DNA of 60,207 nt, taken from an uncultured Bifidobacteriaceae bacterium. GTDB taxonomy: Bacteria > Actinomycetota > Actinomycetes > Actinomycetales > Bifidobacteriaceae. The stretch is from NCBI GenBank assembly GCA_946891915.1, contig CAMPNN010000004.1:1-60207 (forward strand), written 5' to 3'. This document shows positions 15,452 through 24,845 of the stretch, one piece after another. The notes beneath the pieces were generated by a model. That model did no database searches. It was not told where the DNA came from and saw only the letters and a list, made by a program, of their open reading frames with translations. Numbering within the stretch: the stretch's first letter is position 1; every line of letters starts with the position of its first letter. Position numbers and translations under genes: made by a program.

Positions 15452-16462
15452 CTAATCAATCTGCTTCCAAGAATCGACATCAATATGATGTTCAGGATTT
15501 GCCTGCCAAGCTGCCCAAGCCGACTCAACAATATCCTTCACGTCGTAGCGAGCGTGCCATCCCATTTCTTCGTTGATGCGCTTAGTGCTACCAATAAGCT
15601 GCGGAGGATCTCCAGCTCTACGATCCAGCACAGTTTCCTTAAATGGCAATCCAGTAACTTCTCTAACTTCTTCAACAATCTCACGCACGGAAGTGCCTTT
15701 ACCTGTACCAACGTTAAAAGCATCGTACTTGCGTTCGTCACGATCCAAATACTTAAGCGCAGCAATGTGAGCGTCTGCCAAATCCGAAACGTGAATGTAG
15801 TCGCGAATGCAAGTGCCATCCGCAGTAGGGTAGTCGTCGCCAAAAATAGCAGGAGCTTTTCCGCGCTGCAAACGTTCAAACAGCATAGGAATCAGGTTCA
15901 AAATAGCAGGATCTTCCAATTCCACAGGTCCGCAACCAGCCACATTAAAGTAACGTAGTGCGCAGAAGCGAATTCCGTAAGTGTGCTCGCAAGCGCGCGC
16001 CATCCACTCTCCAAAAAGCTTAGTTTGGCCGTAAGGGTTGATCGGCAGCATTGGCACAACATCTTCTGGCACAACATCAACAGGTGGAACGCCGTAAGTT
16101 GCTGCAGAAGACGAGAATACGAGCTTCTTTACGCCGCTATCTTTCATGCCTTCGAGCACATTAAGCATACCGTTAATATTCTGCTGGTAATACCAAAGCG
16201 GCTTTTCTACGGACTCGCCAACCTGCTTGCGTGCAGCGAAATGAATTACGGAATCAACATTCTCGTCCTTCATAATTTGCGCAAGTCTTCTTCCGGAATC
16301 AGGAGAAGAAATATCCATGCCGTAAAGTCGCGCACCTTCAATGCGCGTAGGTTTTCCGTAGCTTAAATCGTCAATGACGACGACTTTCTGCTGCGCTTCG
16401 TGCAAGGCATGAACTACGTGTGCACCAATGTAGCCGCAGCCGCCAGTAACAAGAACAGTCAT
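15452..16462 (-). CDS. galE: UDP-glucose 4-epimerase
   Basis: Interconverts UDP-glucose and UDP-galactose with bound NAD, in the Leloir pathway and in supply of cell-surface sugars. The 336-residue length is standard. The Rossmann start is VLVTGGCGYIGAH (residues 3-15), with DDLSYG near residue 31 binding the adenosine end. The SDR catalytic pair is in SSSAATYG (Ser at about 120) and PYGQTK (Tyr and Lys of YxxxK at about 145-149). NxxN substrate contacts and the RYFNVAGC stretch are present. The ATG at 16462 is preceded on this strand by GAAAGGTCAATC. A TATAAT on this strand (16502-16507) lies about 40 bases upstream, within a small palindrome AGAT-TAT-ATCT. It is transcribed alone, convergent with the tRNAs. 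Confidence 0.96.
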   Translation of the reverse strand: MTVLVTGGCGYIGAHVVHALHEAQQKVVVIDDLSYGKPTRIEGARLYGMDISSPDSGRRLAQIMKDENVDSVIHFAARKQVGESVEKPLWYYQQNINGMLNVLEGMKDSGVKKLVFSSSAATYGVPPVDVVPEDVVPMLPINPYGQTKLFGEWMARACEHTYGIRFCALRYFNVAGCGPVELEDPAILNLIPMLFERLQRGKAPAIFGDDYPTADGTCIRDYIHVSDLADAHIAALKYLDRDERKYDAFNVGTGKGTSVREIVEEVREVTGLPFKETVLDRRAGDPPQLIGSTKRINEEMGWHARYDVKDIVESAWAAWQANPEHHIDVDSWKQID

Positions 16463-16710
16463 GATTGACCTTTCCTAATGTTTTCCTTACTAATCATTGA
16501 GATTATATCTCGTCAAACTGAAGTATTGGTTTAAGCATTAATTCTTGCGAGCGCAAGGTTTCTTAGTATGTGGTTTACATGGTTTACGTGGTTTATTAGC
16601 ATTGATTAGTTATTTGTTAGTATTTATAGTGTTTTATTAGTATTTTTAAATAAAAATTATTAAGTAAGTTTTATTAAGCAAAATATTTTTATTATGAGGA
16701 TGATTTGATT

Positions 16711-16995
16711 ATGTTAGCTGTAATGCTTTTGCTTTTTATTTTGCGCATGCTTATTCGCGCATATTTACTAGTCATGATTATTCGCATGATTCTCGACTGG
16801 TTGCCTGTGCTTATTCCGCGCTTTAGACCAACAGGAATTATTGCTTTTATTGCGCACATTATTTACTTTGTAACAGAGCCTCCTTTGCGTTTTTTGCGTA
16901 AGTTTATTGCGCCAATGCGTTGCGGGAATATTAGTATTGACATAAGTTACATGGTTTTATACTTTGCTCTGTACGTACTTCAGATACTGCTGTAA
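16711..16995 (+). CDS. YggT family membrane protein
   Basis: A 94-residue membrane protein of the YggT family (about 90-100 residues), with two long hydrophobic segments at roughly 2-30 and 40-60 and a third at the C-terminus. The family stretch RMILDWLPVL...TEPPLRFLRKFIAPM (about 25-72) is clear. In actinobacteria yggT commonly sits in the ftsZ-sepF-yggT-divIVA group and is linked to envelope growth. Here divIVA follows, but galE rather than sepF/ftsZ precedes it. The start could be ATG 16711 or TTG 16705; GAGGA at 16696-16700 is ten bases from the first and four from the second. The upstream 240 bp carry short GGTTTAC and TTAGTATTT direct repeats and no gene. Confidence 0.85.
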   Translation: MLAVMLLLFILRMLIRAYLLVMIIRMILDWLPVLIPRFRPTGIIAFIAHIIYFVTEPPLRFLRKFIAPMRCGNISIDISYMVLYFALYVLQILL

Positions 16996-17139
16996 CTTTT
17001 ACTTTTAATCCTAATTTTTATAGAAGCGGCGTTTTGCGAAATAAATTTTCGTATTATCTACTCTAATTTTCTGCGCACGTGATAGCATCGAATAGATATA
17101 TATCAATGAGATGCGTCCCAAAAGCGAGGTGTAAAGCAT

Positions 17140-18471
17140 ATGACTCTGTTGACGCCTAAGGACATTCGAGAACATACCTTCCAAATTGTGCGTTTCAAGG
17201 GAGGATATGACGTTGACGAGGTCGACGAGTTTCTCGATCAAGTTACAGAAACAATAGAAGCGCTTGGTCAGCAGGCAGTTCAGGGACTTGGGGCTTCAAC
17301 GCAGTCCCTTGGCCGCGATGTTGCGGGCTTGAATACCAAGATTGCTGAGTTGACTTCTAAAGTAGAGTCCTTAACTAAAGAAAACGAAACGTTGCGCAAC
17401 GCTGCTAAGCAGGATGGCGAATCTAACGAAACCGCTTCCCAGCTTGAAGCTACCTTAACTAAGTTGCGTGAGGCAGAAGAAAGCAACAGCGCATTAACTG
17501 CTCAGAATCAGCAGTTAAAGGAGCAGTTGGATGGCTTAGGCGCTCAGGTTGATCAGCTTACTGCTCAGACTGCTCAGGCAGATAACGCTCAGAAGTTGCA
17601 GAAGGAACTTGAAAACGTTACTCGCGAGCGCGATGACTTCCGTGCAAGCAGCGAAAACTTGGGCCGCGAGCTTGAAACTGTTCGCCAGCAGCTTGTTGTA
17701 ACCCAGCAGGAGAATACGAAGGTTGAGGAGCTTACCAAGCAGCTTGATGAATCTCGTCAGCGTGAAGAGCAGCTTCGTCAGCAGGTTTCTAAGTTGGAGC
17801 CAAATACTGAAACCGGTAGCTTGCAGAAGATTGCTGGCGCTGGTGCTGAAGCTCAAGGCACAGAGCCAGAACGAGCAACTGCAATGTTGACGCTTGCTAT
17901 GCAATTGCATGATCAGTATGTTGATAAGGGCAAAGCTAAGGCTCGTCAGATTGTTGAAGAGGGCCAGGCTCGTTACAACGAAACAGTTGCTAAAGCTGAT
18001 GAGTATTCTGCTCGCACTCGCGCTGAGGCTGAAGAGTATAGCAACGGCACTCGCGCTGAGGCTGATACTTACGCGACTAATACTCATGAAGATGCTGATG
18101 CTTATGCTGCTCGCGCTCACAATGAGGCGGATGCTTACTCTGGTAAGGTTCGTCAGGCTGCAGATGATTACGCTAAGAAGACTCACGATAGTGCTGATCA
18201 ATATGAGTCTGAAATTCAGCATCGTGCTGCAGAATACGATTCTACAACTCGCACAGCTGCCGACGCTTATGCTCGTCAAGTGCGCGAGAATTTGGAGAAG
18301 CAGACTCAGGTTATTGAGGGCAACATTAAGGGTCTTAAGCAGTTTGAAACTGAGTACCGCACTTGCTTGTCTGATTTCCTGCACAAGTTGCTTGCAAAGG
18401 TTTCTGACGAAAAGCTGTATTCTGAATTATGCAAGATGCAGCAGAATGACGAATCCGCTAAGGAAGAATAG
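17140..18471 (+). CDS. divIVA: DivIVA/Wag31-type polar growth and division scaffold
   Basis: A coiled-coil membrane-curvature scaffold that marks poles and septa and recruits the peptidoglycan machinery in actinobacteria. The N-terminal lipid-binding domain is textbook: LTPKDIREHTFQIVRFKGGYDVDEVDEFL (residues 3-31). A Gln/Glu-rich coiled coil fills residues 60-220. A second helical stretch, 250-420, is built on recurring Ala-Asp-Ala-Tyr and Ala-Glu-Ala-Tyr blocks. At 443 residues it is longer than B. subtilis DivIVA (about 164) and Wag31 (about 260), but bifidobacterial versions are long. ATG 17140 follows GAGGT ten bases upstream. Neighbours yggT, lspA and the pseudouridine synthase match the conserved order. 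Wag31 is a serine/threonine kinase target; no site is assigned here. Confidence 0.93.
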   Translation: MTLLTPKDIREHTFQIVRFKGGYDVDEVDEFLDQVTETIEALGQQAVQGLGASTQSLGRDVAGLNTKIAELTSKVESLTKENETLRNAAKQDGESNETASQLEATLTKLREAEESNSALTAQNQQLKEQLDGLGAQVDQLTAQTAQADNAQKLQKELENVTRERDDFRASSENLGRELETVRQQLVVTQQENTKVEELTKQLDESRQREEQLRQQVSKLEPNTETGSLQKIAGAGAEAQGTEPERATAMLTLAMQLHDQYVDKGKAKARQIVEEGQARYNETVAKADEYSARTRAEAEEYSNGTRAEADTYATNTHEDADAYAARAHNEADAYSGKVRQAADDYAKKTHDSADQYESEIQHRAAEYDSTTRTAADAYARQVRENLEKQTQVIEGNIKGLKQFETEYRTCLSDFLHKLLAKVSDEKLYSELCKMQQNDESAKEE

Positions 18472-18480
18472 TATTTTAGC

Positions 18481-18555
18481 AGTGCGCTACTGATTTTACG
18501 TAAGTTGCGTAACGTAAGTTGTGTTACGTAAGTTTCATAACACAAGTTGCGCACT
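18481..18555. repeat. Tandem ACGTAAGTT repeats inside an inverted repeat
   Basis: Imperfect 14-bp repeats (TACGTAAGTTGCG, AACGTAAGTTGTGT, TACGTAAGTTTCAT, AACACAAGTTGCGC) are enclosed by AGTGCGC (18481-18487) and GCGCACT (18549-18555). The whole could fold as one hairpin between divIVA and lspA; no T-run follows, so it is not an obvious terminator. Confidence 0.5.
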
Positions 18556-18594
18556 GTGCCGATACTATTTGAACTACTAAAGATCGGATAAAAA

Positions 18595-19149
18595 TTGACG
18601 CATAGAGATGTGCGTGTGAAACGGCTGCGTACTCGCGCAGCCGTTTTTGCACTTATAGTTGTTGTTGGGCTTGCGCTGGATCGTGCCACTAAATTGTGGG
18701 CACTTTACGGATTGGCTTCAGGAAAGCATATTGGTGTTGTTCCTAATGTGCTTTCGCTTTCACTAGTTAGGAATCCTGGTGCTTCGTTCGGTTTAGGTGC
18801 TGGTGCAACCTGTGGTATTAGTATTTTGGCGATTGTGGCTTGCGTGGCGATAGTTGTGGCTATTTGTCGCACGTCATCGTTGCATTGGACTTTAGCGCTT
18901 TCGTTTGCTTTTGCTGGAGCGTTTGGCAATTTAATCGACCGTGCAATTTATGCCGAACATTTTTTGGATGGCAAGGTGGTTGATTTTATTAACTACGGTT
19001 GGTCTGTTGGTAACGTTGCGGATATTATTCTTGCGATTGCTGGCGTTTGGTTTGTGGCTTTAGTTGTGTTTGAGTTTCCGTTTAAGCCAGGTGAAGTAAG
19101 CTACGAAACTAGTAGCGAAAGTAACGAAAGTAACGAAAGTAACGAATAA
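18595..19149 (+). CDS. lspA: Lipoprotein signal peptidase (signal peptidase II)
   Basis: A membrane aspartyl protease that removes signal peptides from diacylglyceryl-modified prolipoproteins. All family boxes are present in about 184 residues: LDRATK (about 28-33), VRNPGASFG (about 58-66), the first catalytic Asp in GNLIDRAI (about 111-118) and the second in SVGNVADI (about 137-144). Four transmembrane helices are evident. The C-terminal tail is a 9-bp in-frame repeat encoding SNE three times and lies beyond the catalytic core. The start is TTG at 18595 with only a weak GATCGGA upstream; GTG codons at 18610 and 18616 are alternatives, since the core begins only around residue 10. The next gene begins two bases after the stop. 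Confidence 0.93.
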   Translation: MTHRDVRVKRLRTRAAVFALIVVVGLALDRATKLWALYGLASGKHIGVVPNVLSLSLVRNPGASFGLGAGATCGISILAIVACVAIVVAICRTSSLHWTLALSFAFAGAFGNLIDRAIYAEHFLDGKVVDFINYGWSVGNVADIILAIAGVWFVALVVFEFPFKPGEVSYETSSESNESNESNE

Positions 19150-19151
19150 TT

Positions 19152-20183
19152 ATGCAAAATAATATGCCGGTTCCAGAAGATTTAGTTGGTTTCCGTTTTG
19201 ACGTTGCTATTGCGAAATTGCGTAATATTTCGCGCTCAAAAGCAAGCGATCTTATTTCTAACGGAACCGTGCATATTGTTAATCGAAAAGCAAATAAATC
19301 TGCACTTTTGCTTAGTAGTGACGAAATAATATTTGAAGATTTAGTTAGTGAAAATTTTGTTGCGAAAATTTACGAAAATGAAACTTCTAAAGAAGAATCT
19401 CAAGTATCAAAGCAAATATTAAATCAAGCAGAATCTCAAGCAGAAAATCAAGCAGAAAATCAAGCAGAAAATCAAGCAATCGAACAAAGCATGGAAATCG
19501 CCTACCAAGACGACGATATTGTGGTTGTTAATAAACCGGTTGGCATGGCTGCTCACAAAGCTCAAGGATGGTGTGGACCAACTGTTGGAGAGGCCTTAAA
19601 AAATCGCGGAATCAGCATTTCTTCTACTGCTGGAGACGAAAATAGGCGAGGTATCGTAAGCCGCCTCGATGCTGGCACAAGCGGCCTAATGCTCGTATGC
19701 AGAACAGATTTCGCATACGAAGCAATGAAAAAGCAGTTTGCAAATCATACTGTTAAAAAAACGTATCATGCGCTTGTTCAAGGTAACTTAGCACAAGATA
19801 AAGCCACTATTGAAGCGCCGATTGGTAGGGCAAAAGTTTCAGATTTTCGCTTTACGATTACGCCAGACGGAAAGCCTGCTGTTACGCATTGGGATGTTCT
19901 TGAACGATTCGGCCAGGCAACTTTAGCAAGTGTTAATTTGGAAACGGGCCGCACGCATCAAATTCGCGTACACTTTACGTCGATTGGTCACCCTTTGGTT
20001 GGTGATTCAATGTATGGAGCTAACCCAGTTTTGGCTCAAAAGCTTGATTTAACAAGGCAGTGGCTGCATTCTATGGAGCTTACTTTTACGCATCCTAGAA
20101 CGGGCAAAGTTGTTACAGTGAAGTCAGATTATCCTTCCGATTTGCAACACGCTTTAGAAGCTATGCGAGCATTATCAAAGTAG
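19152..20183 (+). CDS. RluA/RluD-family 23S rRNA pseudouridine synthase
   Basis: Converts uridines to pseudouridine in large-subunit rRNA. An S4 RNA-binding domain occupies residues 1-70 (FDVAIAKLRNISRSKASDLI). A low-complexity linker follows (about 75-115) with a 12-bp in-frame repeat encoding AENQ units. The synthase domain then runs to the end: the catalytic Asp is in GIVSRLDAGTSGLML (about residue 176), followed by KKTYHALVQG and GRTHQIRVHF. The 343 residues compare with about 325 for RluD. In actinobacteria this gene follows lspA, as here with a two-base gap, so co-transcription is likely. Exact target positions, including the RluD sites 1911/1915/1917, cannot be assigned from sequence alone. 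Confidence 0.9.
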   Translation: MQNNMPVPEDLVGFRFDVAIAKLRNISRSKASDLISNGTVHIVNRKANKSALLLSSDEIIFEDLVSENFVAKIYENETSKEESQVSKQILNQAESQAENQAENQAENQAIEQSMEIAYQDDDIVVVNKPVGMAAHKAQGWCGPTVGEALKNRGISISSTAGDENRRGIVSRLDAGTSGLMLVCRTDFAYEAMKKQFANHTVKKTYHALVQGNLAQDKATIEAPIGRAKVSDFRFTITPDGKPAVTHWDVLERFGQATLASVNLETGRTHQIRVHFTSIGHPLVGDSMYGANPVLAQKLDLTRQWLHSMELTFTHPRTGKVVTVKSDYPSDLQHALEAMRALSK

Positions 20184-20228
20184 CGTTTTTGAATTTTTCA
20201 GTCAACTTTCGACTATAGAATATCATCT

Positions 20229-23200
20229 ATGACTCATCCGGAAACCAACTTCGTACATTTACACAACCACACGCACTATTCGCTTCTTGACGGTGCGTCA
20301 AAAATTCCTGATTTGGTAAAACGTGCGAAAGAACTTGGTATGCCGGCTGTAGCAATTACTGATCACGGCAACATGCACGGCGCGTACGAAATGTGGAGCA
20401 CTGCTGTAAAAGCTGGAATTAAGCCGATTATTGGCATAGAAGCGTATGTTACTCCTGAAACCGCAAGGCAAGACAAAAGCCGCGTGCATTGGGGGACGGA
20501 AGATCAGCGTGCAGACGACGTTTCAGGCGGCGGCTTAATTACTCACATGACAATGTGGGCGGAAAACGATACCGGCTTAACTAATCTTCTTAAAGCTTCG
20601 TCTGTTGCAAATCTTGAAGGCCGCGTTATGCGCTACCCGCGTATGGATAAAGAAGTGCTTTCAACATACTCAAAAGGCGTAATTGCGTCTTCTGGATGCC
20701 CTTCTGGAATTATTCAAACGCGTCTTCGCCTAGGCCAGTTTAAGGAAGCATTGCGTGCTGCAGGCGAGTTCCAGGATATTTTTGGGCGTGACAATTTCTT
20801 TATTGAACTTATGAATCATGGGCTTTCAATCGAAACGCGCGTAACTAAAGACTTACTTGAAATTGCGAAAAAACTTAACGCTCCTCTTCTTGCTACGAAC
20901 GATTTGCATTACGTTCATGAGGAGGATCGCGAAGCTCAAGACGCTATGCTTTGCATTAATTCCGGTTCACGCTTGGACGATCCTGACCGTTTTAAGTTTG
21001 ACGGTTCCGGATACTATTTGAAGTCCGCTGAGCAAATGCGCGAGCTTTTTAAAGAGTTTCCTGAAGCTTGCGACAATACGCTTGAGATTGCGCGCCGTTG
21101 CAATGTTATGTTTGATGACGGCGAAGATGGCGCTTTTATGCCGCAATTTGACTGCCCGGAAGGTTGGGATGAGACTTCGCTATTCCTTAAAAAAGTTGAG
21201 GAAGGTTTGGAGCGTCGTTACAGCAACAACATTCCGATGGAAGTGTTAAAGCAGGCTGACTACGAGTGTGGCGTGATTTGCCAAATGCAGTTCTGCGGCT
21301 ACTTTTTAGTTGTTGCAGACTATATTAATTGGGCTAAAGCGCATGGAGTGATGGTTGGCCCTGGTCGTGGTTCTGCTGCAGGCGCTATGGTTGCGTATGC
21401 AATGGGCATTACTGAGCTTGATCCTATGAAGCACGGCCTTATTTTTGAACGCTTCTTAAACCCAGAGCGCGTATCATTGCCAGATATTGACGTTGATTTT
21501 GACCCGGATGGCCGTGCGAAAGTTCTTGAATACGTTGGTGAAAAATACGGCAGAGATAAAGTTGCTCAGTGCGTTATTTACGGAACGATTAAAACTAAGC
21601 AGGCGTTGAAAGATTCTGCGCGCATTATGGGCTACGAGTTTTCAGTAGGTGAGAAAATTACGAAAGTTCTTCCTCCTGCTAAAAACGGCAAAGATATGAG
21701 CTTGCACGATATTTTCGACGAAAAATCAAAGCGCTACGCTGAAGCGCGCGAGTTTCGCGAAATGTACGATACGGATCCAGATACGCATCGTATTACGGAA
21801 GAAGCAAAAGGCATTGAAGGTTTGATTCGCCAAACCGGTGTGCATGCTTGCGCAACAATCATGGGCTCGGAGCCAATCACAAACACTTCTCCGCTTTTAG
21901 AGCGCACTGACGGCACGATTACAACAACTTTTGAGTATCACACTTGCGAAACGCTCGGTCTCGTAAAAATGGACTTTTTAGGCCTTTCCAACTTGACAGT
22001 TATTCGCGATACTTTGCGAAATATTAAAAATAATGGAAAAGAGCCAATCGATTATACGAAAATTCCTTTAGACGATAAGCCAACGTACCAGCTTCTTTCA
22101 AGAGGAGATACTTTAGGCGTTTTCCAGCTTGATTCCGACGGCATGCGCGCACTTCTTCGCACCCTAAAACCGGATAATTTCAACGATATTTCGGCTTTGA
22201 TCGCACTTTACCGTCCTGGCCCTATGGATATGGATTCGCATACGAATTACGCTAAGCGCAAGAACGGTTTGCAAGATATTATTCCAATCCATCCGGAAGT
22301 TGAAAAGCCTCTTAAGGAAGTTTTGGACGAAACTTACGGTCTTATTGTTTACCAGGAGCAGGTGCAGTCTGCCGCGCGTATTTTGGCAGGATACAGTCTT
22401 GGTAAAGCAGATGTGTTGCGTCGAGCAATGGGTAAGAAGAAGCCGGAAGTGCTGGCAAAAGAGCAAGTGCCGTTCTTTGAAGGCATGAAAGCGCACGGAT
22501 ATTCTGAAGAAGCTGCACAAGCTGTGTGGGATGTTTTGGTTCCGTTCTCCGGATACGCGTTTAACAAAGCTCACTCTGCAGCTTACGGCTTAATCTCTTA
22601 CTGGACAGCATACTTAAAAACGCATTATCCAGTGGAATTTATGGCAGCTTTGCTACAAAACGAGCGTACTAATAAAGACAAAACCGCGCTTTATTTGGGT
22701 GAAGCGCGCCGCATGGGTATTCAAGTTTTGCAACCGGATGTAAACGAGTCCGTGCTTGAATATTCTGCAGTTGGAGATGTTGTGCGCTTCGGCTTGGGTG
22801 CTATTCGTAACGTTGGAGATAAAGCAGTAAACGATATTATTGCGGAGCGTGAAAGTGAGCGCGGACGTTTCGTAAACTTTATGGACTTTATTAAGCGCGT
22901 ACCAATCACAGCACTAAACAGACGACTAGTTGAATCTCTTATTAAAGCTGGAGCTTTTGATTCAATTGATTCAAACCGTCGTGCGTTGCTGCAAATTTGC
23001 GATCCTGCAATCGATTCTGTAATTGCGCTTAAACGCAAGCAAGCAGAAGGACAGTTTGACTTATTTGCCGACCTTGATTCATCTTCTGCGGACGGCGATT
23101 CGGGAAATAACGGCATGGGAGATATGCAAATTACTGTGCCTGATGTTGAAGAATGGGATAAAAAAACAAAGCTTAATTTTGAGCGCGAAATGCTGGGATT

Positions 23201-23801
23201 GTATGTTTCTGACCACCCATTAAGTGGCTTGTCTGCAGTTTTGGCAGAATTGCGCGAAATGTCTATTGCGCAACTCATTGATCGCGCAAGAACTATGAGC
23301 GACGGTCAGCAAGCAACTATTGCAGGTCTTGTTACAAGCGTAGACAGAAGAGTGTCTAAAAAAGGTAACGCTTGGGCAATTGTTACTGTTGAAGACATGG
23401 AAAGCTCTGTGCAATGCATGTTCTTTGGCAAAGTTTACGAAGCTTCCGCGCAGGAGCTTGCAATTGACCAGGTTGTGCGCATTCGAGGACAAGTTGAAGT
23501 GCGTGATGAAACTGTGTCTATGCGCGCTACTGAATTTGAAGTGCCAACGTTGGAATCAGTGGACGAAAGACCAATAACTATTGTGGTTCCGCGTAAAACT
23601 TTAGATAAAGGGCGAGTGGCAGAACTTAGTAATATTTTGCACCGTCACCCGGGATGTTGCGAAGTGCGATTAGCTTTAATTGACGATTCTGGGCGTGCGC
23701 AAGTTCTTACTTTTGGAGATAATTTCCGTGCAAAGCGTGACACTTCGCTATTTGCAGAAATGAAAATTGTTTTTGGATCTAACTGCTTGCCAAGCGCGTA
23801 G
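20229..23801 (+). CDS. dnaE: DNA polymerase III alpha subunit
   Basis: The replicative DNA polymerase, 1,190 residues, close to other actinobacterial DnaE1 proteins. The N-terminal PHP domain begins with HLHNHTHYSLLDGA (residues 8-21) and keeps its metal-ligand histidines (DHGNMHG near 45). The catalytic aspartates are in PDIDVDFDPDGRA (about 418-430). The beta-clamp region, the GYAFNKAHSAAYG stretch (about 775) and a C-terminal OB fold (TIAGLVTSVDRRVSKKG, about 1028-1044) follow. There is no ribosome binding site before ATG 20229, but TAGAAT (20216-20221) lies seven bases upstream, which would place transcription initiation on the ATG. A leaderless message is therefore plausible. The next gene is 84 bp downstream. 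Confidence 0.97.
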   Translation: MTHPETNFVHLHNHTHYSLLDGASKIPDLVKRAKELGMPAVAITDHGNMHGAYEMWSTAVKAGIKPIIGIEAYVTPETARQDKSRVHWGTEDQRADDVSGGGLITHMTMWAENDTGLTNLLKASSVANLEGRVMRYPRMDKEVLSTYSKGVIASSGCPSGIIQTRLRLGQFKEALRAAGEFQDIFGRDNFFIELMNHGLSIETRVTKDLLEIAKKLNAPLLATNDLHYVHEEDREAQDAMLCINSGSRLDDPDRFKFDGSGYYLKSAEQMRELFKEFPEACDNTLEIARRCNVMFDDGEDGAFMPQFDCPEGWDETSLFLKKVEEGLERRYSNNIPMEVLKQADYECGVICQMQFCGYFLVVADYINWAKAHGVMVGPGRGSAAGAMVAYAMGITELDPMKHGLIFERFLNPERVSLPDIDVDFDPDGRAKVLEYVGEKYGRDKVAQCVIYGTIKTKQALKDSARIMGYEFSVGEKITKVLPPAKNGKDMSLHDIFDEKSKRYAEAREFREMYDTDPDTHRITEEAKGIEGLIRQTGVHACATIMGSEPITNTSPLLERTDGTITTTFEYHTCETLGLVKMDFLGLSNLTVIRDTLRNIKNNGKEPIDYTKIPLDDKPTYQLLSRGDTLGVFQLDSDGMRALLRTLKPDNFNDISALIALYRPGPMDMDSHTNYAKRKNGLQDIIPIHPEVEKPLKEVLDETYGLIVYQEQVQSAARILAGYSLGKADVLRRAMGKKKPEVLAKEQVPFFEGMKAHGYSEEAAQAVWDVLVPFSGYAFNKAHSAAYGLISYWTAYLKTHYPVEFMAALLQNERTNKDKTALYLGEARRMGIQVLQPDVNESVLEYSAVGDVVRFGLGAIRNVGDKAVNDIIAERESERGRFVNFMDFIKRVPITALNRRLVESLIKAGAFDSIDSNRRALLQICDPAIDSVIALKRKQAEGQFDLFADLDSSSADGDSGNNGMGDMQITVPDVEEWDKKTKLNFEREMLGLYVSDHPLSGLSAVLAELREMSIAQLIDRARTMSDGQQATIAGLVTSVDRRVSKKGNAWAIVTVEDMESSVQCMFFGKVYEASAQELAIDQVVRIRGQVEVRDETVSMRATEFEVPTLESVDERPITIVVPRKTLDKGRVAELSNILHRHPGCCEVRLALIDDSGRAQVLTFGDNFRAKRDTSLFAEMKIVFGSNCLPSA

Positions 23802-23885
23802 AAAATTGCTGTATTAGTTTGGTAAAATATAAGATTTAAGAAGCTGTATTAAATAATTTATATTTAAGTGGAGAAAGTAATAAAA

Positions 23886-24599
23886 ATGTTAAATAATGGC
23901 GACGAGCGCAATAATAACGAGCGCAAAAATAACGAAGCTAACGATGACGATTCAGTGCGCGCATCTTTTACGGATGCTGAATTAGATAACGCGCTTGCAG
24001 GCTTTGAAAAAGAATTCCAAGAAAACGAAAATCAAAACAACTCAAATAACGAAGATTTACTAGACGATTCCAATAGCAAAAATCAAGAAAATAATTCTAT
24101 TGAAGAAGCAATGCGCGGAATTGAAGAAGCAAATTTTGAAGAAGATTTGCAAGGCATTCTTGGCAATAAAGCAAAAGTTGCAATGATAATCACATATGTT
24201 GAGCCGGCGAAATTGCTTGCTGCTTTTTGCAAAATGGCGGATGTTAGTGCAATGTGCTTTGCTGAAGACAAGGGTTCTATTGCAATATTGAAGAATTTGG
24301 ATGGCAACGGTCCGGAAGAAAATGTGCAAAAATTCGTGGACTTCTTCCGTGGAATGGATGTAATGCTTATTACAAATCGTGCGGATAAATTAAGTGCGAA
24401 TGTGTATCAATACAACGAAAAACCGCAAGAAATAGTGGCGCCATTGGCATTATCGCTATGGTCAAGAACGGTAGAAGATCTTGCTATTTGCGTTGAAAGT
24501 GTTGATAGCGTTAAAAAACAGGGCTTAGAAATGTTCGATAGCGACGATTTGAGCAATATGCAAGCGATGAAAATATTTAACAAATACGGCAAACGGTGA
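23886..24599 (+). CDS. Uncharacterised acidic protein with a disordered N-terminus
   Basis: I do not recognise the family. About 237 residues. The first 85 are highly acidic and Asn/Glu-rich (NNNERKNNEANDDDS, ENENQNNSNNEDLLDDS), surely disordered. From about residue 90 a compact alpha/beta domain runs to the end: KVAMIITYVEPAKLLAAFCKMADVSAMCFAEDKGSIAIL, then QKFVDFFRGMDVMLITNRADKL and ALSLWSRTVEDLAICV. No catalytic motif, membrane segment or signal peptide is seen. ATG 23886 is preferred because GGAGAAAG is eight bases upstream; GTG 23868 lies before it. The position between dnaE and glnA2 suggests a conserved bifidobacterial hypothetical, but I cannot test that. Confidence 0.65.
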   Translation: MLNNGDERNNNERKNNEANDDDSVRASFTDAELDNALAGFEKEFQENENQNNSNNEDLLDDSNSKNQENNSIEEAMRGIEEANFEEDLQGILGNKAKVAMIITYVEPAKLLAAFCKMADVSAMCFAEDKGSIAILKNLDGNGPEENVQKFVDFFRGMDVMLITNRADKLSANVYQYNEKPQEIVAPLALSLWSRTVEDLAICVESVDSVKKQGLEMFDSDDLSNMQAMKIFNKYGKR

Positions 24600-24600
24600 A

Positions 24601-24712
24601 TATAGCGGAAAATATCGCAAATAAATATCGCAAATAAATATCGCAAATAAATATCGCAAATAAATATCGCAAATAAATATAGCGAATAAATATAGCGAAA
24701 AATACTGCGAAA
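24601..24712. repeat. 13-bp A/T-rich tandem repeat, about eight units
   Basis: CGCAAATAAATAT recurs with its first T-C-G-C at 24615, 24628, 24641, 24654 and 24667, then as variants TAGC at 24680 and 24693 and CTGC near 24706. It fills the leader side of glnA2 and could vary in copy number between strains. Confidence 0.8.
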
Positions 24713-24845
24713 AAAATAAGTATTGCGTAATTTCATTACAATTACGTAAATTCATTGCGTATAGCTGTAATTAGTGCAGCATAATGCGCAATAATAAATT
24801 AGAATTGCATTTAATTGCGTAAAAATGCTACCCAAGGGGCTAATT

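Noticed and set aside
16502..16507. A plus-strand promoter for yggT near the galE start
   Set aside because: ATTATA here reads as TATAAT on the minus strand, about 40 bp before galE, and it is 200 bp from yggT with no matching -35 on the plus strand.
24601..24712. Replication or iteron-type origin at the 13-bp A/T-rich repeats
   Set aside because: A/T-rich 13-mers recall DnaA-unwinding repeats, but no DnaA boxes, dnaA or dnaN lie nearby, and the tract lies in an ordinary intergenic gap before glnA2.
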